Positions 16,810 through 25,592 of a stretch of 64,000 nt of DNA are shown here, piece after piece. The stretch lies in assembly GCA_900548115.1 (NCBI GenBank), contig URJL01000005.1, positions 1 to 64,000 of the forward strand, read 5' to 3'. The translations under genes were made by a program, and so were the position numbers. The DNA is from an uncultured Eubacteriales bacterium. GTDB lineage: Bacteria > Bacillota > Clostridia > Oscillospirales > CAG-382. The notes beneath the pieces are model-generated. The model was given only the letters and a program-made list of their open reading frames with translations. It searched no databases and was not told the DNA's origin. Positions within the stretch are counted from its first letter, which is position 1; every line of letters begins with the position of its first letter.

Positions 16810-17780
16810 GCTTTTTTGCCACCTCCAAACACACGGGGTCTTGTAAATTTATCGATGTACCACGCAAGGCAGTTCATTACGAGAATCGCAAACGAAACGC
16901 CCTCGGGATAGCTTCCGCAGGTGCGGATAAAAACGGTGATAAGTCCGCAGCCGATTCCGTAGAGAATACGTCCGCGGTATGTAACGGGGCTTGTGACGTA
17001 ATCGGTCGCCATGAAGAACGCGCCGAGAATAAGACCGCCCGAGCAAAGCGTGCTCAAAACATACTGCACCGCATCCATTCCGCTCGCGGGGAAAAGATAC
17101 GAAAGGATCGCGACCGTCGCGATATAGCAAACGGGGATCTGCCACGTAATGATCTTACGTACAAAGAGATACAAAGCGCCCGCCAAAAGAAGCAGTACCG
17201 AAATTTCGCCGATACAGCCGGCGCAGTTGCCCAAAAACAAGTCAAGCAGGCTATCGGGCGGGGCAACGCCCTCTTTCAGCGAAGCAAGCGGCGTCGCCGA
17301 CGCAACAATGTCCGCTCCTTTAAGCGAAAACGCGGGAAGCTTTTCCGAAGGGGCAGTAAAGCGCGCCATGTCGCCGGGAAACGCCAAAAACAGGAAGACG
17401 CGCGCGGCAAGCGCGGGATTTACGACGTTTTTGCCGATTCCGCCGTACAGCTGCTTTACGATCACGATCGCAAAAAAGCTTCCGACGGCCGGCATCCAAA
17501 GCGGAACCGATACGGGAAGACAGAAAGCGAGAAGCATACCCGTGACCGCCGCCGAAAGATCGCCGATATCGTTGCTTTTATTCATGATCAGACGATAGAG
17601 ATATTCGAACAGCACCGCCGAGCCGACCGATACCGCCGTCAGCGTCAGCGCCCGTGCGCCGAACAGATAGACCGCCCACACAAGAGCGGGACACAGCGCG
17701 ATGATAACATCCAGCATGATCAGCCGCGTGGTGTCCTCATGGCGCATATGCGGGGAGGAAGTAACCTTTAAAAAGTCCAT
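16806..17780 (-). CDS. rnfD: Rnf complex subunit D, FMN-binding membrane protein
   Basis: A 324-residue integral membrane subunit related to NqrB, with about eight or nine helices. The covalent FMN site is expected at Thr163 in VASATPLAS, a variant of the usual SGAT context. The N-terminus MDFLKVTSSPHMRHEDTT and the PALAARVFLF segment are family signatures. The ATG at 17780 follows AAAGGTG. A longer frame that extends into rnfC has no ribosome binding site. Confidence 0.95.
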   Translation of the reverse strand: MDFLKVTSSPHMRHEDTTRLIMLDVIIALCPALVWAVYLFGARALTLTAVSVGSAVLFEYLYRLIMNKSNDIGDLSAAVTGMLLAFCLPVSVPLWMPAVGSFFAIVIVKQLYGGIGKNVVNPALAARVFLFLAFPGDMARFTAPSEKLPAFSLKGADIVASATPLASLKEGVAPPDSLLDLFLGNCAGCIGEISVLLLLAGALYLFVRKIITWQIPVCYIATVAILSYLFPASGMDAVQYVLSTLCSGGLILGAFFMATDYVTSPVTYRGRILYGIGCGLITVFIRTCGSYPEGVSFAILVMNCLAWYIDKFTRPRVFGGGKKA

Positions 17781-17806
17781 AAACAGCACCTTTCTTCCGT
17801 TATGCG

Positions 17807-19126
17807 TTAGGCTTGTGGCTTGGGACGCGCTTTGATCTTGTCCTTCGCCTCGCGTATGTATTGAACGATCGGAACATTGCCGGGGCAGATAAACGAACAG
17901 CTTCCGCATTCCATACAGCTCATAATGTTGTAGGAAAGACAGTCGTCGAGCTTTCCCGCCTCGGAAAAGAGCGCAAGATAAAGGGGTGTTAAGTGCATGG
18001 GACAGACGCTTACGCACTTTCCGCAATGAATACAGCGCGGAGACGTTTTTTTCTCGTATTTGTCCGAGAAGAAAAGAAGCGCCGAGGTGCCCTTTGTGAC
18101 CGTCGCGTCAAGATCCCACTGCGCCGCGCCCATCATGGGACCGCCGTTGATGATCTTGGAAAGCTCTCCCTTGATGCCGCCGCAGTATTCGATGACATCG
18201 CGGTAAGAGGTTCCGAGCGGAATACGAAGGTTCTTCGGCTCGGCGATACAGTCGCCGTCGATCGTCACGGTGCGGGCAATCAGCGGCATGCCCTCGACCA
18301 CGGCGTGATAGATCGCCGCACAGGTCTCGGCGTTGAAGATAACACAGCCGACATCGGCGGGAAGCTTGCCCGTCGGAATCTCGACGCCGTTTAAGGCATA
18401 TACGATCTGGCGCTCGTCGCCCTGCGGATATTTGGTCTTGAGAAGCTTTACCGAGAACATCTCGTCGTCGCTGACCAATTCCTCCAGCACCTTCGCCGCA
18501 TTTTTCTTGTTGTCCTCGATAGCAAAGGTCGCTTTTTTAAGTCCCAGCGCGATGAGTAAAATTTTTACGCCGTTGATGACGTCCATGGGGTGTTCGAGCA
18601 GAAGGCGGTGGTTCGCCGTGATAAACGGTTCGCACTCGGCGCAGTTGACGATAATCTCTTTTGCCTTGCCTGCCGCCGATTGAATCTTGGCGTAAGCGGG
18701 AAAGGTCGCGCCGCCCATGCCCGAGATACCCGCCTCGCGCACAAGGTTTACGACCTCGTCGCAGGTGATCTCGGTGATCTTTTTTTCATAAGGCTTGATA
18801 TCTTCGCAAAGGCGGTATTCGCCGTCGTTTTTAATGACGACAAACTCGGTCTTGCCCGCGCCCATATACGAATTTCTCGTTTCGATGCGCTCGACCGTGC
18901 CCGAGACGCTGGCGTGTACGGGACAGGAAAGAGCCGCGTCGTTGCGCGCAATGACCTGACCCATCGCGACCGTGTCGCCCTTGGCGACGATCGCCTTGAC
19001 CGGTGCGCCGATATGCTGCTGAAGAGGTAACGCTATGAATTCCGGAGCGGGCATATCCTCGATGGGCTTTTTGTTGGTGCCTTTACAGCCGTCCACATGG
19101 ATACCGCCGGAAAATGTGATAGCCAT
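17807..19126 (-). CDS. rnfC: Rnf complex subunit C, NADH-binding
   Basis: The 439-residue peripheral subunit exchanges electrons with NAD. The N-terminal domain resembles a barrel-sandwich/SLBB part of Complex I Nqo1. A nucleotide/FMN-binding region (GISGMGGATFPAYAKI at about 135-150) lies in the middle. Two 4Fe-4S motifs follow near the C-terminus, CIHCGKCVSVCP and CMECGSCSFICP. First gene of the rnfCDGEAB operon, under the promoter at 19186-19214. The complex couples ferredoxin oxidation and NAD reduction to Na+ or H+ export. Confidence 0.96.
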   Translation of the reverse strand: MAITFSGGIHVDGCKGTNKKPIEDMPAPEFIALPLQQHIGAPVKAIVAKGDTVAMGQVIARNDAALSCPVHASVSGTVERIETRNSYMGAGKTEFVVIKNDGEYRLCEDIKPYEKKITEITCDEVVNLVREAGISGMGGATFPAYAKIQSAAGKAKEIIVNCAECEPFITANHRLLLEHPMDVINGVKILLIALGLKKATFAIEDNKKNAAKVLEELVSDDEMFSVKLLKTKYPQGDERQIVYALNGVEIPTGKLPADVGCVIFNAETCAAIYHAVVEGMPLIARTVTIDGDCIAEPKNLRIPLGTSYRDVIEYCGGIKGELSKIINGGPMMGAAQWDLDATVTKGTSALLFFSDKYEKKTSPRCIHCGKCVSVCPMHLTPLYLALFSEAGKLDDCLSYNIMSCMECGSCSFICPGNVPIVQYIREAKDKIKARPKPQA

Positions 19127-19185
19127 ATCGTTTTGATTCCTTTCTTGATTCTTCGAGGGAAAGTTGTGTTCCCTACCAAAGGGGT

Positions 19186-19214
19186 ATTATACACCTTTTT
19201 CCGCGAAATTTCAA
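19186..19214 (-). promoter_or_regulatory. sigma-A promoter of the rnf operon
   Basis: TTGAAA (19214-19209), a 17-bp spacer and a perfect TATAAT (19191-19186) on the minus strand. The leader is about 50 nt and includes a small GGGAA...TTCCC inverted repeat. The near-consensus match predicts strong, probably constitutive expression. Confidence 0.8.
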
Positions 19215-19394
19215 CCGTTCCTTTCCGTATAGTCGCCGAATGACGGTGAAATTGATAAACTGTTTACAAGAAAAAGCATGTTTGTTCGTTAATTAAAATT
19301 TTAACGTATCACGTTATTTCTTTCACATTTTTGTTTTGCTCCTCCTTTTTTGTCCCCCTCCCCCGCCGTTTTGGGGTTTGCCATATATTACAGG

Positions 19395-19424
19395 GTGACA
19401 AAACACCCCCGAAAGTATTATACT
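19395..19424 (+). promoter_or_regulatory. Probable promoter of the mecA-like gene
   Basis: GTGACA (19395-19400), an 18-bp spacer and TATACT (19419-19424), about 50 bp upstream of the start, with a short GGGGG...CCCCC hairpin in the leader. Nothing else is evident between rnfC and this gene. Confidence 0.5.
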
Positions 19425-19477
19425 ATAAAAAAGGGGGGCTTCCCCCTGCGGCACAACGCAAAAGGAGACCGTTCCGT

Positions 19478-20098
19478 ATGGAAATTCTGAAGATAAGCAA
19501 AACCGCCATAAAATTCAGCCTCACGCGCGAGGAGCTGTCCCTGCGGGGACTTTCCGCCGAGGCGCTCGACAAAACGACAACGGGCGCACGGCGGCTGATT
19601 TGGGAGCTGATGGACCGCGCCCGCGTCGAACAGGGCTTTGACTGCGGCGACGCGCGGCTTTTGGTGCGGGTCTTTCCCTCGCGCGACGGCGGCTGTGAGT
19701 TGTTCGTCACGTCGGAAAAAGAAGAGGAACGGGAGGAAAAAGAAAGGGGCGACACGAACGTCCCGCGCGCCGTTTTGTTTCTGCCCGAAAACGACGAGGC
19801 GCTCTTCTCGCTCTGCCGCCGCATGAAGGCAAGCGGTTTTCGCGGAAAAAGCGAGCTTTTTGCCGACGAGCAAAACCGCCTGCTTCTGCTGTTCGAGCCG
19901 TGCGGACGGCTTCCCTCTTACATACGGGAGCAAAGAGAAAAGAGAACCGCGCGCGCTTTTCCCTTTGTCGGCGAATACGGCACGGTCTTTGCGGCAAGCG
20001 AAGAACGCCGCGCCTATCTTGCCGAGCATGCCCGCTCCGTCTGCGGAAAAAATGCGGTGGAGACCCTTTCCCGTATCGGCGCGGGAGAAGAATTTTAA
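19478..20098 (+). CDS. mecA: MecA-like adaptor protein
   Basis: A 206-residue protein resembling MecA, the adaptor that delivers substrates to the ClpC-ClpP protease. The N-terminal domain (MEILKISKTAIKFSLTREEL, then LSAEALDKTT) and the following ARRLIWELMDRARVE and LLVRVFPSRDGGCELFVT match the MecA pattern. A highly charged linker (EKEEEREEKERG, about 83-94) precedes a C-terminal domain with a degenerate LPSYIREQ...EYGT segment, where MecA normally ends. Similarity is modest. The ATG at 19478 follows AAAGGAG, and a longer in-frame start lacks a site. No clp genes lie nearby. Confidence 0.7.
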   Translation: MEILKISKTAIKFSLTREELSLRGLSAEALDKTTTGARRLIWELMDRARVEQGFDCGDARLLVRVFPSRDGGCELFVTSEKEEEREEKERGDTNVPRAVLFLPENDEALFSLCRRMKASGFRGKSELFADEQNRLLLLFEPCGRLPSYIREQREKRTARAFPFVGEYGTVFAASEERRAYLAEHARSVCGKNAVETLSRIGAGEEF

Positions 20099-20115
20099 AA
20101 AATTCGAAAAAAGCG

Positions 20116-20144
20116 TTTTCTTTCGCCGATTTTTGTGCTATACT
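20116..20144 (+). promoter_or_regulatory. Extended -10 promoter upstream of the uracil-DNA glycosylase gene
   Basis: TTTTCT (20116-20121), a 17-bp spacer and TATACT (20139-20144) preceded by TGC, an extended -10. Confidence 0.5.
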
Positions 20145-20178
20145 GGTAAAAAAGATTCGACCGAACAAAAAGGGGGCG

Positions 20179-20784
20179 ATGACGACGGAAAACAGAACGA
20201 CTGCCGACGGGAGCGCAGAGCGCTGGGAAGCGCTTGAAAACGCCTGCCGAAACTGTACCCGCTGTACTCTCTGCAAGACGAAGCACAATACGGTCTTCGG
20301 CGTCGGAAACAAAAACGCGCGCCTTATGTTCGTCGGCGAAGCCCCGGGAGAACAAGAGGACCTTTCGGGCATTCCGTTTGTCGGCGCGGCGGGACAGCTT
20401 TTGGACAAATATCTCAGCGCCGTCGGCATTTCGCGTGACGACGTTTACATCGCCAACATTTTAAAATGCCGCCCGCCCCGCAACCGCGACCCTCTGCCCG
20501 AGGAGCAGGACGCCTGCATGGATTTTCTGCGTGAGCAGACGCGTCTTATCTCGCCGAAGGTCATCGTCTGTCTCGGGCGTATCTCCGCCCTGCGGCTGAT
20601 CAAGCCCGATTTCAAAATCACAAAGGAGCATGGAATTTGGTTCCGCAAGGGTGCTTTTCGCATGTGCGCCGTTTATCACCCCTCCGCGCTTCTGCGCGAC
20701 CCGTCCAAGCGCGAGGATATGTTAAAAGATATGATCGAAATTGCCCGCATCTGCGGCGACGGCGCGAAAAACGACGCGACGTGA
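20179..20784 (+). CDS. Family 4 uracil-DNA glycosylase
   Basis: Removes uracil from DNA by base excision. The 201-residue protein has the type-4 iron-sulfur UDG features. Cluster cysteines lie in CRNCTRCTLC (about 22-31), with two more expected in LKCRPP and QDACMD. The catalytic loop is GEAPGEQED (about 55-63), followed by PFVGAAGQLL, and motif 2 is YHPSALLRD. The ATG at 20179 follows AAAGGGGGCG and has its own extended -10 promoter 35 bp upstream. It neighbours no other repair gene. Confidence 0.94.
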   Translation: MTTENRTTADGSAERWEALENACRNCTRCTLCKTKHNTVFGVGNKNARLMFVGEAPGEQEDLSGIPFVGAAGQLLDKYLSAVGISRDDVYIANILKCRPPRNRDPLPEEQDACMDFLREQTRLISPKVIVCLGRISALRLIKPDFKITKEHGIWFRKGAFRMCAVYHPSALLRDPSKREDMLKDMIEIARICGDGAKNDAT

Positions 20785-20868
20785 CCCGTTTTTGCCGTCC
20801 GTCGCATTCCGTGCAAAACAAAAAACCAAGGGCAAAGAGCAAAAATCAAAGGAAGTGTTTTTTTCATT

Positions 20869-21360
20869 ATGAGCATTATCGTAAGACCCTACCGCCACGA
20901 GGATACCCTTTCCGCCGCCGCCATTTGGAACCGCGTTGTGGAGGACGGCATCGCATTTCCTCAGCTCGAACCGATGACTCCCGAGGAAGCCGAGGGTTTT
21001 TTTGACAATCAGTCGTACACCGGCATCGCCGAGGACACCGAAACGGGCGAGATCGTCGGACTTTATATTCTGCACCCCAACAGCATCGGACGCTGCGGGC
21101 ATATCTGCAACGCGAGCTATGCCGTCAAAGCGTCGGTGCGCGGCAAGCACATCGGCAAAGAGCTTGTGACCCATTGCCTTTCCGAAGCAAAAAAACTGGG
21201 ATTTCGCATTTTGCAGTTCAATGCCGTCGTCGCGACCAACAGCGCGGCACTGCATTTGTATCAAACGCTCGGCTTTACCCGTCTCGGCACGATCCCGGGC
21301 GGATTTCGCATGGACGACGGACATTACGAGGACATTATCGTTCATTATAAAACGCTCTGA
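20869..21360 (+). CDS. GNAT-family N-acetyltransferase
   Basis: The 163-residue protein has the GNAT fold. The acetyl-CoA pyrophosphate loop VRGKHIGKELVTHCLSEA (about 86-103) and the later FNAVVATNSAALHLYQTLGFTRLG (about 117-140) are classical motif A and B features. The target is unknown. Relatives with the MSIIVRPYRHEDTLSAAAIWN start are annotated as general acetyltransferases, sometimes acting on amino acid-type toxins. It lies 14 bp upstream of an AraC regulator and is probably co-transcribed. Confidence 0.88.
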   Translation: MSIIVRPYRHEDTLSAAAIWNRVVEDGIAFPQLEPMTPEEAEGFFDNQSYTGIAEDTETGEIVGLYILHPNSIGRCGHICNASYAVKASVRGKHIGKELVTHCLSEAKKLGFRILQFNAVVATNSAALHLYQTLGFTRLGTIPGGFRMDDGHYEDIIVHYKTL

Positions 21361-21374
21361 CGCGGGAGGAAAAT

Positions 21375-22262
21375 ATGCGCGAAGGATACACGCCCGAGCC
21401 GTATCTTGAAATAGTAAAATTTTACACGATCTATTATAACGAGCTTCCCGCCGATTACCGCCTCGGCGGCGAGTCGCACCCGTTTTGGGAGCTGATTTAC
21501 ATCGACAAGGGAACGGCGTTCTGCACGGCGCGGGAGCATGAATACACCATGCGGCAAGGCAGTATTCTTCTGCACATGCCGAACGAATATCACGACATAC
21601 GCGCCGACGAAAAGGATCCGCCGAATGTGGTCGTCGTCACTTTTGACTGCAATTCGGACTCCATGCGCGCCCTTTGCGGGATGCAGTGCGTTCTTCCGCA
21701 GACTCTTCGGTATCATATTGCGGAAATACTGCGCAACGCGCGGGCGACGTTTGTCATGCCGATGAAAGGAACGCTTACGCCGAGACACGACCCGCTTCCG
21801 GGCGGGACACAGATGATAAAGCTGCATCTCGAACAGCTTCTCATCGAGCTTATCCGACGGGACGAAAGCGCCCCCTCGCGCGGCGCACCGGGCGCGGTGC
21901 GGGATGAGCTTTCGGAGCGCTGTATTCAATATCTCGAACGGCACGTATACGGAAGCGTCACCATCGCCGAGCTGTGCGCCGCCGTCGGCTACAGCCGAAC
22001 CCAATTGTGTACCCGTTTTCGCAAGGTGACGGGATATTCGGTGCTGGATTATTACGCCGAGCTGAAGCTTGCGGAGGCAAAGCGCCTTTTACGGCACGAA
22101 AATCGATCCGCCGCCGAGGTATCCGCGCTTTTGGGCTTTGCAAGTCCCTCGTATTTTTCCCGCTTTTTCGCGCGGCTGTGCGGCATGACGCCGCTGCAAT
22201 ACCGCACGTCGCAGTCGGACAGTCGGGACGGAAACAGCCGAACCGACAGCATTTGCGGGTAA
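21375..22262 (+). CDS. AraC-family transcriptional regulator
   Basis: A 295-residue protein with an N-terminal cupin-like sensor domain at about 20-110 (PFWELIYIDKGTAFC; QGSILLHMPNEYHDI). Two C-terminal AraC helix-turn-helices at about 190-285 include TIAELCAAVGYSRTQLCTRFRKVTG and AAEVSALLGFASPSYFSRFFARLCGMTPLQYR. The sensor and DNA-binding parts resemble those of sugar-responsive activators. Preceded by the GNAT gene (14 bp), and the following genes (DUF896, PfkB kinase, SGNH) could be its targets, which is inference. Confidence 0.92.
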   Translation: MREGYTPEPYLEIVKFYTIYYNELPADYRLGGESHPFWELIYIDKGTAFCTAREHEYTMRQGSILLHMPNEYHDIRADEKDPPNVVVVTFDCNSDSMRALCGMQCVLPQTLRYHIAEILRNARATFVMPMKGTLTPRHDPLPGGTQMIKLHLEQLLIELIRRDESAPSRGAPGAVRDELSERCIQYLERHVYGSVTIAELCAAVGYSRTQLCTRFRKVTGYSVLDYYAELKLAEAKRLLRHENRSAAEVSALLGFASPSYFSRFFARLCGMTPLQYRTSQSDSRDGNSRTDSICG

Positions 22263-22320
22263 AATCGTTTTTTGAGACAAAAAAGAACCGTCTTTCGGTT
22301 CGAAGAAAAGAGGAAAATCG

Positions 22321-22551
22321 ATGGAACAGAAAAAAATAGAGCGGATCGCCGAGCTTTCCCGCAAGCACAAAGCCGAGGGACTTACCCCCGAGGAAGCCGA
22401 GGAACGCCGCGCGCTTCATCGCGAATATGCCGACGACTACCGCAAAAACTTAAAGGCCATGTTGGACAACACCTATATCCAAAAGCCCGACGGAACACGG
22501 GAAAAACTGCAGCAGAAAGACACGCCGTCCGAAAAAGGCGGCGACAAATAA
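22321..22551 (+). CDS. DUF896/YnzC-family small protein
   Basis: A 76-residue protein matching the UPF0291/DUF896 family, to which Bacillus YnzC belongs. The helical hairpin KIERIAELSRKHKAEGLTPEE...ALHREYADDYRKNLKAML is the family core (about 4-50). The function is unknown. The tail is hydrophilic (KLQQKDTPSEKGGDK). Start follows AAAAGAGG. It ends 3 bp before the next gene, so the two are co-transcribed. Confidence 0.9.
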   Translation: MEQKKIERIAELSRKHKAEGLTPEEAEERRALHREYADDYRKNLKAMLDNTYIQKPDGTREKLQQKDTPSEKGGDK

Positions 22552-22554
22552 GCC

Positions 22555-23511
22555 ATGGGTGAATATCTCACCCCCTGCACCGTGACTCTTTCGCCCGCCG
22601 TCGACGTATATCTTTCGCTTCCGACTCTTTCGGTCGGGCGGGAGAGCGAAGCGACGCTTCTCGGGCGGTACGCGGGCGGAAAAGGCTTGAACGTCTCGGC
22701 GGCGCTCGACGCCTTCGGGACGGAAAACCGTGCGTTTTGCCTTTTGGGCGAAAAAAGCGCCGCGTCGTTTTTATCCTTTCCGCACCTTCCGAAAAATCTC
22801 GTTCCGTTTTCCGCGGGCGGCTCGGTTCGCGAGAACATCACGATCAAGAGCGCCGAGGGCGAGACACGCGTAAGTCTTCCCGCCGAGACAGTCGACGAAA
22901 AGACCCTTTCGGCGTTTTTTGAAAAGATTCCGTCGGGAAAGCGCTTTGTCGCCTTTTGCGGAAGCGCTCCGCGCGGCGTTTCCGAGGATTTTTTGACCGA
23001 TGCTCTGCTTTCTTTAAAAAAACGGGGCGCGCTTTTGCTGTGCGATTCCCGTTCGCTCTCGGCGTCGTCGCTCCGAAAGCTCCGTCCGTACTGTATCAAG
23101 CCGAACGAATTTGAATTTTCCGTTCTGTGCGGAAACGACGCGGAGCGCGCGGCGGAATTTTCCGAAAACGTCCTTTTGACGTGCGGCGGAAAAGAGGGCT
23201 TTTTTCTTTCGCAAACCGAAAAATTTCGCTTAATCCCGCCGCAAATTTCTCCCGTTTCGACGGTCGGGGCGGGAGACAGCACCCTTGCCGGCTTTATCGC
23301 GGGAAAAATGCGCGGACTTTCCGACGCCGAGAGCGCCCGTCTTGCCTTTGCTTTCGGGAGCGCCGCCTGTCTTACCGAGGGAACGACGCCGCCCGAAAAA
23401 GAAGCGATCGAGGCGCTTTATCAAAAGGTGAAGATCCGACCCGAAGGCACTTTGCACTCCGCTTTTTTAAAAGCCCGAAAACAAACGGAAAATAAAGGAG
23501 AAACGTCATGA
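22555..23511 (+). CDS. PfkB-family sugar kinase, 1-phosphofructokinase type
   Basis: A 318-residue ribokinase-fold kinase closest in pattern to FruK/LacC. The N-terminal GGKGLNVSAALDAFG (about 41-55) and C-terminal TVGAGDSTLAGFIAG (about 236-250, with catalytic Asp) are the two PfkB signatures. FruK would phosphorylate fructose 1-phosphate, LacC tagatose 6-phosphate. No PTS fructose transporter is near, so the substrate is open. It overlaps the following SGNH gene by 4 nt (ATGA), a sign of coupling. Confidence 0.88.
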   Translation: MGEYLTPCTVTLSPAVDVYLSLPTLSVGRESEATLLGRYAGGKGLNVSAALDAFGTENRAFCLLGEKSAASFLSFPHLPKNLVPFSAGGSVRENITIKSAEGETRVSLPAETVDEKTLSAFFEKIPSGKRFVAFCGSAPRGVSEDFLTDALLSLKKRGALLLCDSRSLSASSLRKLRPYCIKPNEFEFSVLCGNDAERAAEFSENVLLTCGGKEGFFLSQTEKFRLIPPQISPVSTVGAGDSTLAGFIAGKMRGLSDAESARLAFAFGSAACLTEGTTPPEKEAIEALYQKVKIRPEGTLHSAFLKARKQTENKGETS

Positions 23512-25475
23512 ACCGATTTTTGTCCGGTCTTTTGACCGTTCCGCTGATCGCGGCGCAGGGACTTTTAAATGTCCGACCGCCCGAACTTTCCGTCGGCGTC
23601 ACCGTGATCGCGCACGGCGGCGCAAGCGATTATATTTTGGTGCGCCCGTCGGACAGCCCGTTTGCCGTCACGGCGGCAGCGACCAATCTTTCGCGAAGCG
23701 TGAAAAAAGAGACCGGCGTCGTTCTTTCGCAATACACCGACGAAAGCCTGCCGAAAGATAAAAGCTCGGTCAAAAAGCAAAAGTTCATCCGCATCGGCTT
23801 TCCCGAGGATGAAGACGCGCTTTCGGTTCCCCTCGCCTTTCGCGATTTTGCCGTTTTCACCGACGACGGCGATCTTTGCGTCACGGCGGGCAACGAAAAA
23901 GCCTACGCCGACGCGGTCGAATTTATCGCCGGGAAATATCTGCGCGACGGCAGTTTTATCGTGCCGAACACGCCGTATGTTTTCCACGACACTTACCGCT
24001 TCGAAACCCGAACGCTTTTCGGAACGCCGCTTTCCGACTGCGCACTGCTTTATGAAAACGCGGCGGGCAAGGCGCTCTGCGACGAGCTTTCCGCTCTCAT
24101 CCGCGAAAACTGCGGCCGTGCGCCGCACGTTTCGGAGGCTCCCAATGCTTCCAATACCGCGGACACATATATCCGCTTCGGCGCGGGAACGGGACTTTCG
24201 AAGGCGGAATACCGCATAACGGCGGAAAACGGCGGCATTTTTCTTACCTCGCCCACGGGTGAGGGACTGCGCGCGGCATACGATCTTATGTGCGAAGCGC
24301 TGTTTCCGGATTCGGCAAAGGAGAGCTTGGAAAAGATGAACATAACGGGAAAGCTTGAAAAAACCACGGTTTACGAAAAGGACATTGCCTATCGCGCACC
24401 CCTTGCGAACACGCTTTATCGGCTGGAAAAGGACAAAAAACTGCGCGTCGCCTACTTCGGCGGCTCGGTCACGGTCGGCTACGGTGCAAGCGACACCGAA
24501 AAATATTCGTGGCGCGCCCGCACGACGGCATGGCTGAGGGAAGCCTTTCCCGACGCGGACATCACCGAAATAAACGCCGCGATCGGCGCGACCGGCTCCT
24601 ACCTCGGTTCTTTCCGCACCGAGCGGGACATCGTTTCGCAAAAGCCCGATCTTTTGTTCGTCGAATTTGCTATCAATGATGTGTACAACGGTGAAACGAT
24701 AAAGAGCGCCGAGCTGCATTACGAATCGATCGTGCGTCAGGTGCGAAAGGCGCTTCCCTTCTGCGACATCGTCGCGGTCTTTACCACCGATTCGGGACGA
24801 ACCGCGTCGGGCGGCGATTATATGCAGCAAAAGGGACATGACGCCATAGCGAAGCTTTATGACATTCCGTCGGTCAACATCGGACGGGCGCTGACGCGCA
24901 GCAAAAACCTCTCGGGCACGGTAAACGACGAATGGAAAAAGTATTTTACCGACATCGTACATATGACCGACGAGGGCTACGGCGAATATGCTTCGGTGAT
25001 AAAAGAATTTTTGCGCAACGAATTGCTTTTCGGCGGCGCTTCGCTCACGGAACACGCGATGCCCGATGCAAAATATGCCGAAGCGGACGTTTTGCCGCGC
25101 TATGAGGTCGCCTCAAAAGATCATCTCAAGGGCGCGAACGGCTGGCGCTTTGACGAAGGCTCGTTCCAAAATCTGCCGCTTACGCCGTATAAAGGCTTTC
25201 TTTACACAAACGAGAAAGAAAACACCCTCACCTATACTTTCGAGGGCACTGAGCTTGCTCTGTTCCTCGGCAATTATACCGCGGGAACGATCCGTTATTC
25301 GGTTGACGGCGGTAAAGAGAAGAGCGCCGTGCGCAGCTCGATGAACAATCCGTTTGTTTTGGCAAAAGAGCTTCCGAACGGGAAACACACCGTCACGCTT
25401 TCGGTCGCCTTTTCCGACAACACAAGCACCTCGTGCAGAATCGGCGCATTTTTGCCGCGCGCGCAGGCCGACTGA
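23508..25475 (+). CDS. SGNH/GDSL hydrolase-domain protein, probably secreted
   Basis: The 655-residue protein has a hydrophobic N-terminal segment (MNRFLSGLLTVPLIAAQGLL) that may be a signal peptide. An N-terminal domain of about 290 residues precedes an SGNH esterase domain at about 305-510. That domain contains GGSVTVGYG (block I Ser), NAAIGATGS (block II), FVEFAINDVY (block III Asn) and DIVHMTDEGY (block V, Asp and His). The N-terminal part has the look of an ancillary carbohydrate-active domain, and a C-terminal beta-sandwich-like part (about 530-655) may be a binding module. It probably de-esterifies polysaccharide or glycan side groups. Confidence 0.86.
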   Translation: MNRFLSGLLTVPLIAAQGLLNVRPPELSVGVTVIAHGGASDYILVRPSDSPFAVTAAATNLSRSVKKETGVVLSQYTDESLPKDKSSVKKQKFIRIGFPEDEDALSVPLAFRDFAVFTDDGDLCVTAGNEKAYADAVEFIAGKYLRDGSFIVPNTPYVFHDTYRFETRTLFGTPLSDCALLYENAAGKALCDELSALIRENCGRAPHVSEAPNASNTADTYIRFGAGTGLSKAEYRITAENGGIFLTSPTGEGLRAAYDLMCEALFPDSAKESLEKMNITGKLEKTTVYEKDIAYRAPLANTLYRLEKDKKLRVAYFGGSVTVGYGASDTEKYSWRARTTAWLREAFPDADITEINAAIGATGSYLGSFRTERDIVSQKPDLLFVEFAINDVYNGETIKSAELHYESIVRQVRKALPFCDIVAVFTTDSGRTASGGDYMQQKGHDAIAKLYDIPSVNIGRALTRSKNLSGTVNDEWKKYFTDIVHMTDEGYGEYASVIKEFLRNELLFGGASLTEHAMPDAKYAEADVLPRYEVASKDHLKGANGWRFDEGSFQNLPLTPYKGFLYTNEKENTLTYTFEGTELALFLGNYTAGTIRYSVDGGKEKSAVRSSMNNPFVLAKELPNGKHTVTLSVAFSDNTSTSCRIGAFLPRAQAD

Positions 25476-25500
25476 CGGCAAAGTCCGCATAAGACCGCTG

Positions 25501-25530
25501 AAAGCCCCTCCTTTCGGAGGGGCTTTATTT
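25501..25530 (+). terminator. Terminator of the SGNH operon
   Basis: An 11-bp stem, AAAGCCCCTCC / GGAGGGGCTTT, with a TTTC loop and a short T-rich tail, 25 bp past the SGNH stop codon. Confidence 0.85.
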
Positions 25531-25546
25531 GCTGTGCAAAGCACAC

Positions 25547-25577
25547 AAAGCGGGAGAGCTTTCGCTCTCCCGCTTTT
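25547..25577. terminator. Bidirectional terminator serving the beta-helix operon
   Basis: AAAGCGGGAGAG / CTCTCCCGCTTT perfect 12-bp stem with a CTTTCG loop and tails on both strands. It ends the minus-strand beta-helix genes and backs up the + strand one. Confidence 0.85.
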
Positions 25578-25592
25578 CGTTTTCATTCCGTT

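Noticed and set aside
17781..18026. A longer RnfD starting at 18026.
   Set aside because: It overlaps rnfC by about 220 bp, has no ribosome binding site, and adds non-homologous sequence; the ATG at 17780 fits the family.
23565..25055. A 496-codon minus-strand frame antisense to the SGNH hydrolase.
   Set aside because: The + strand SGNH motifs and the coupling to the sugar kinase identify the real gene.
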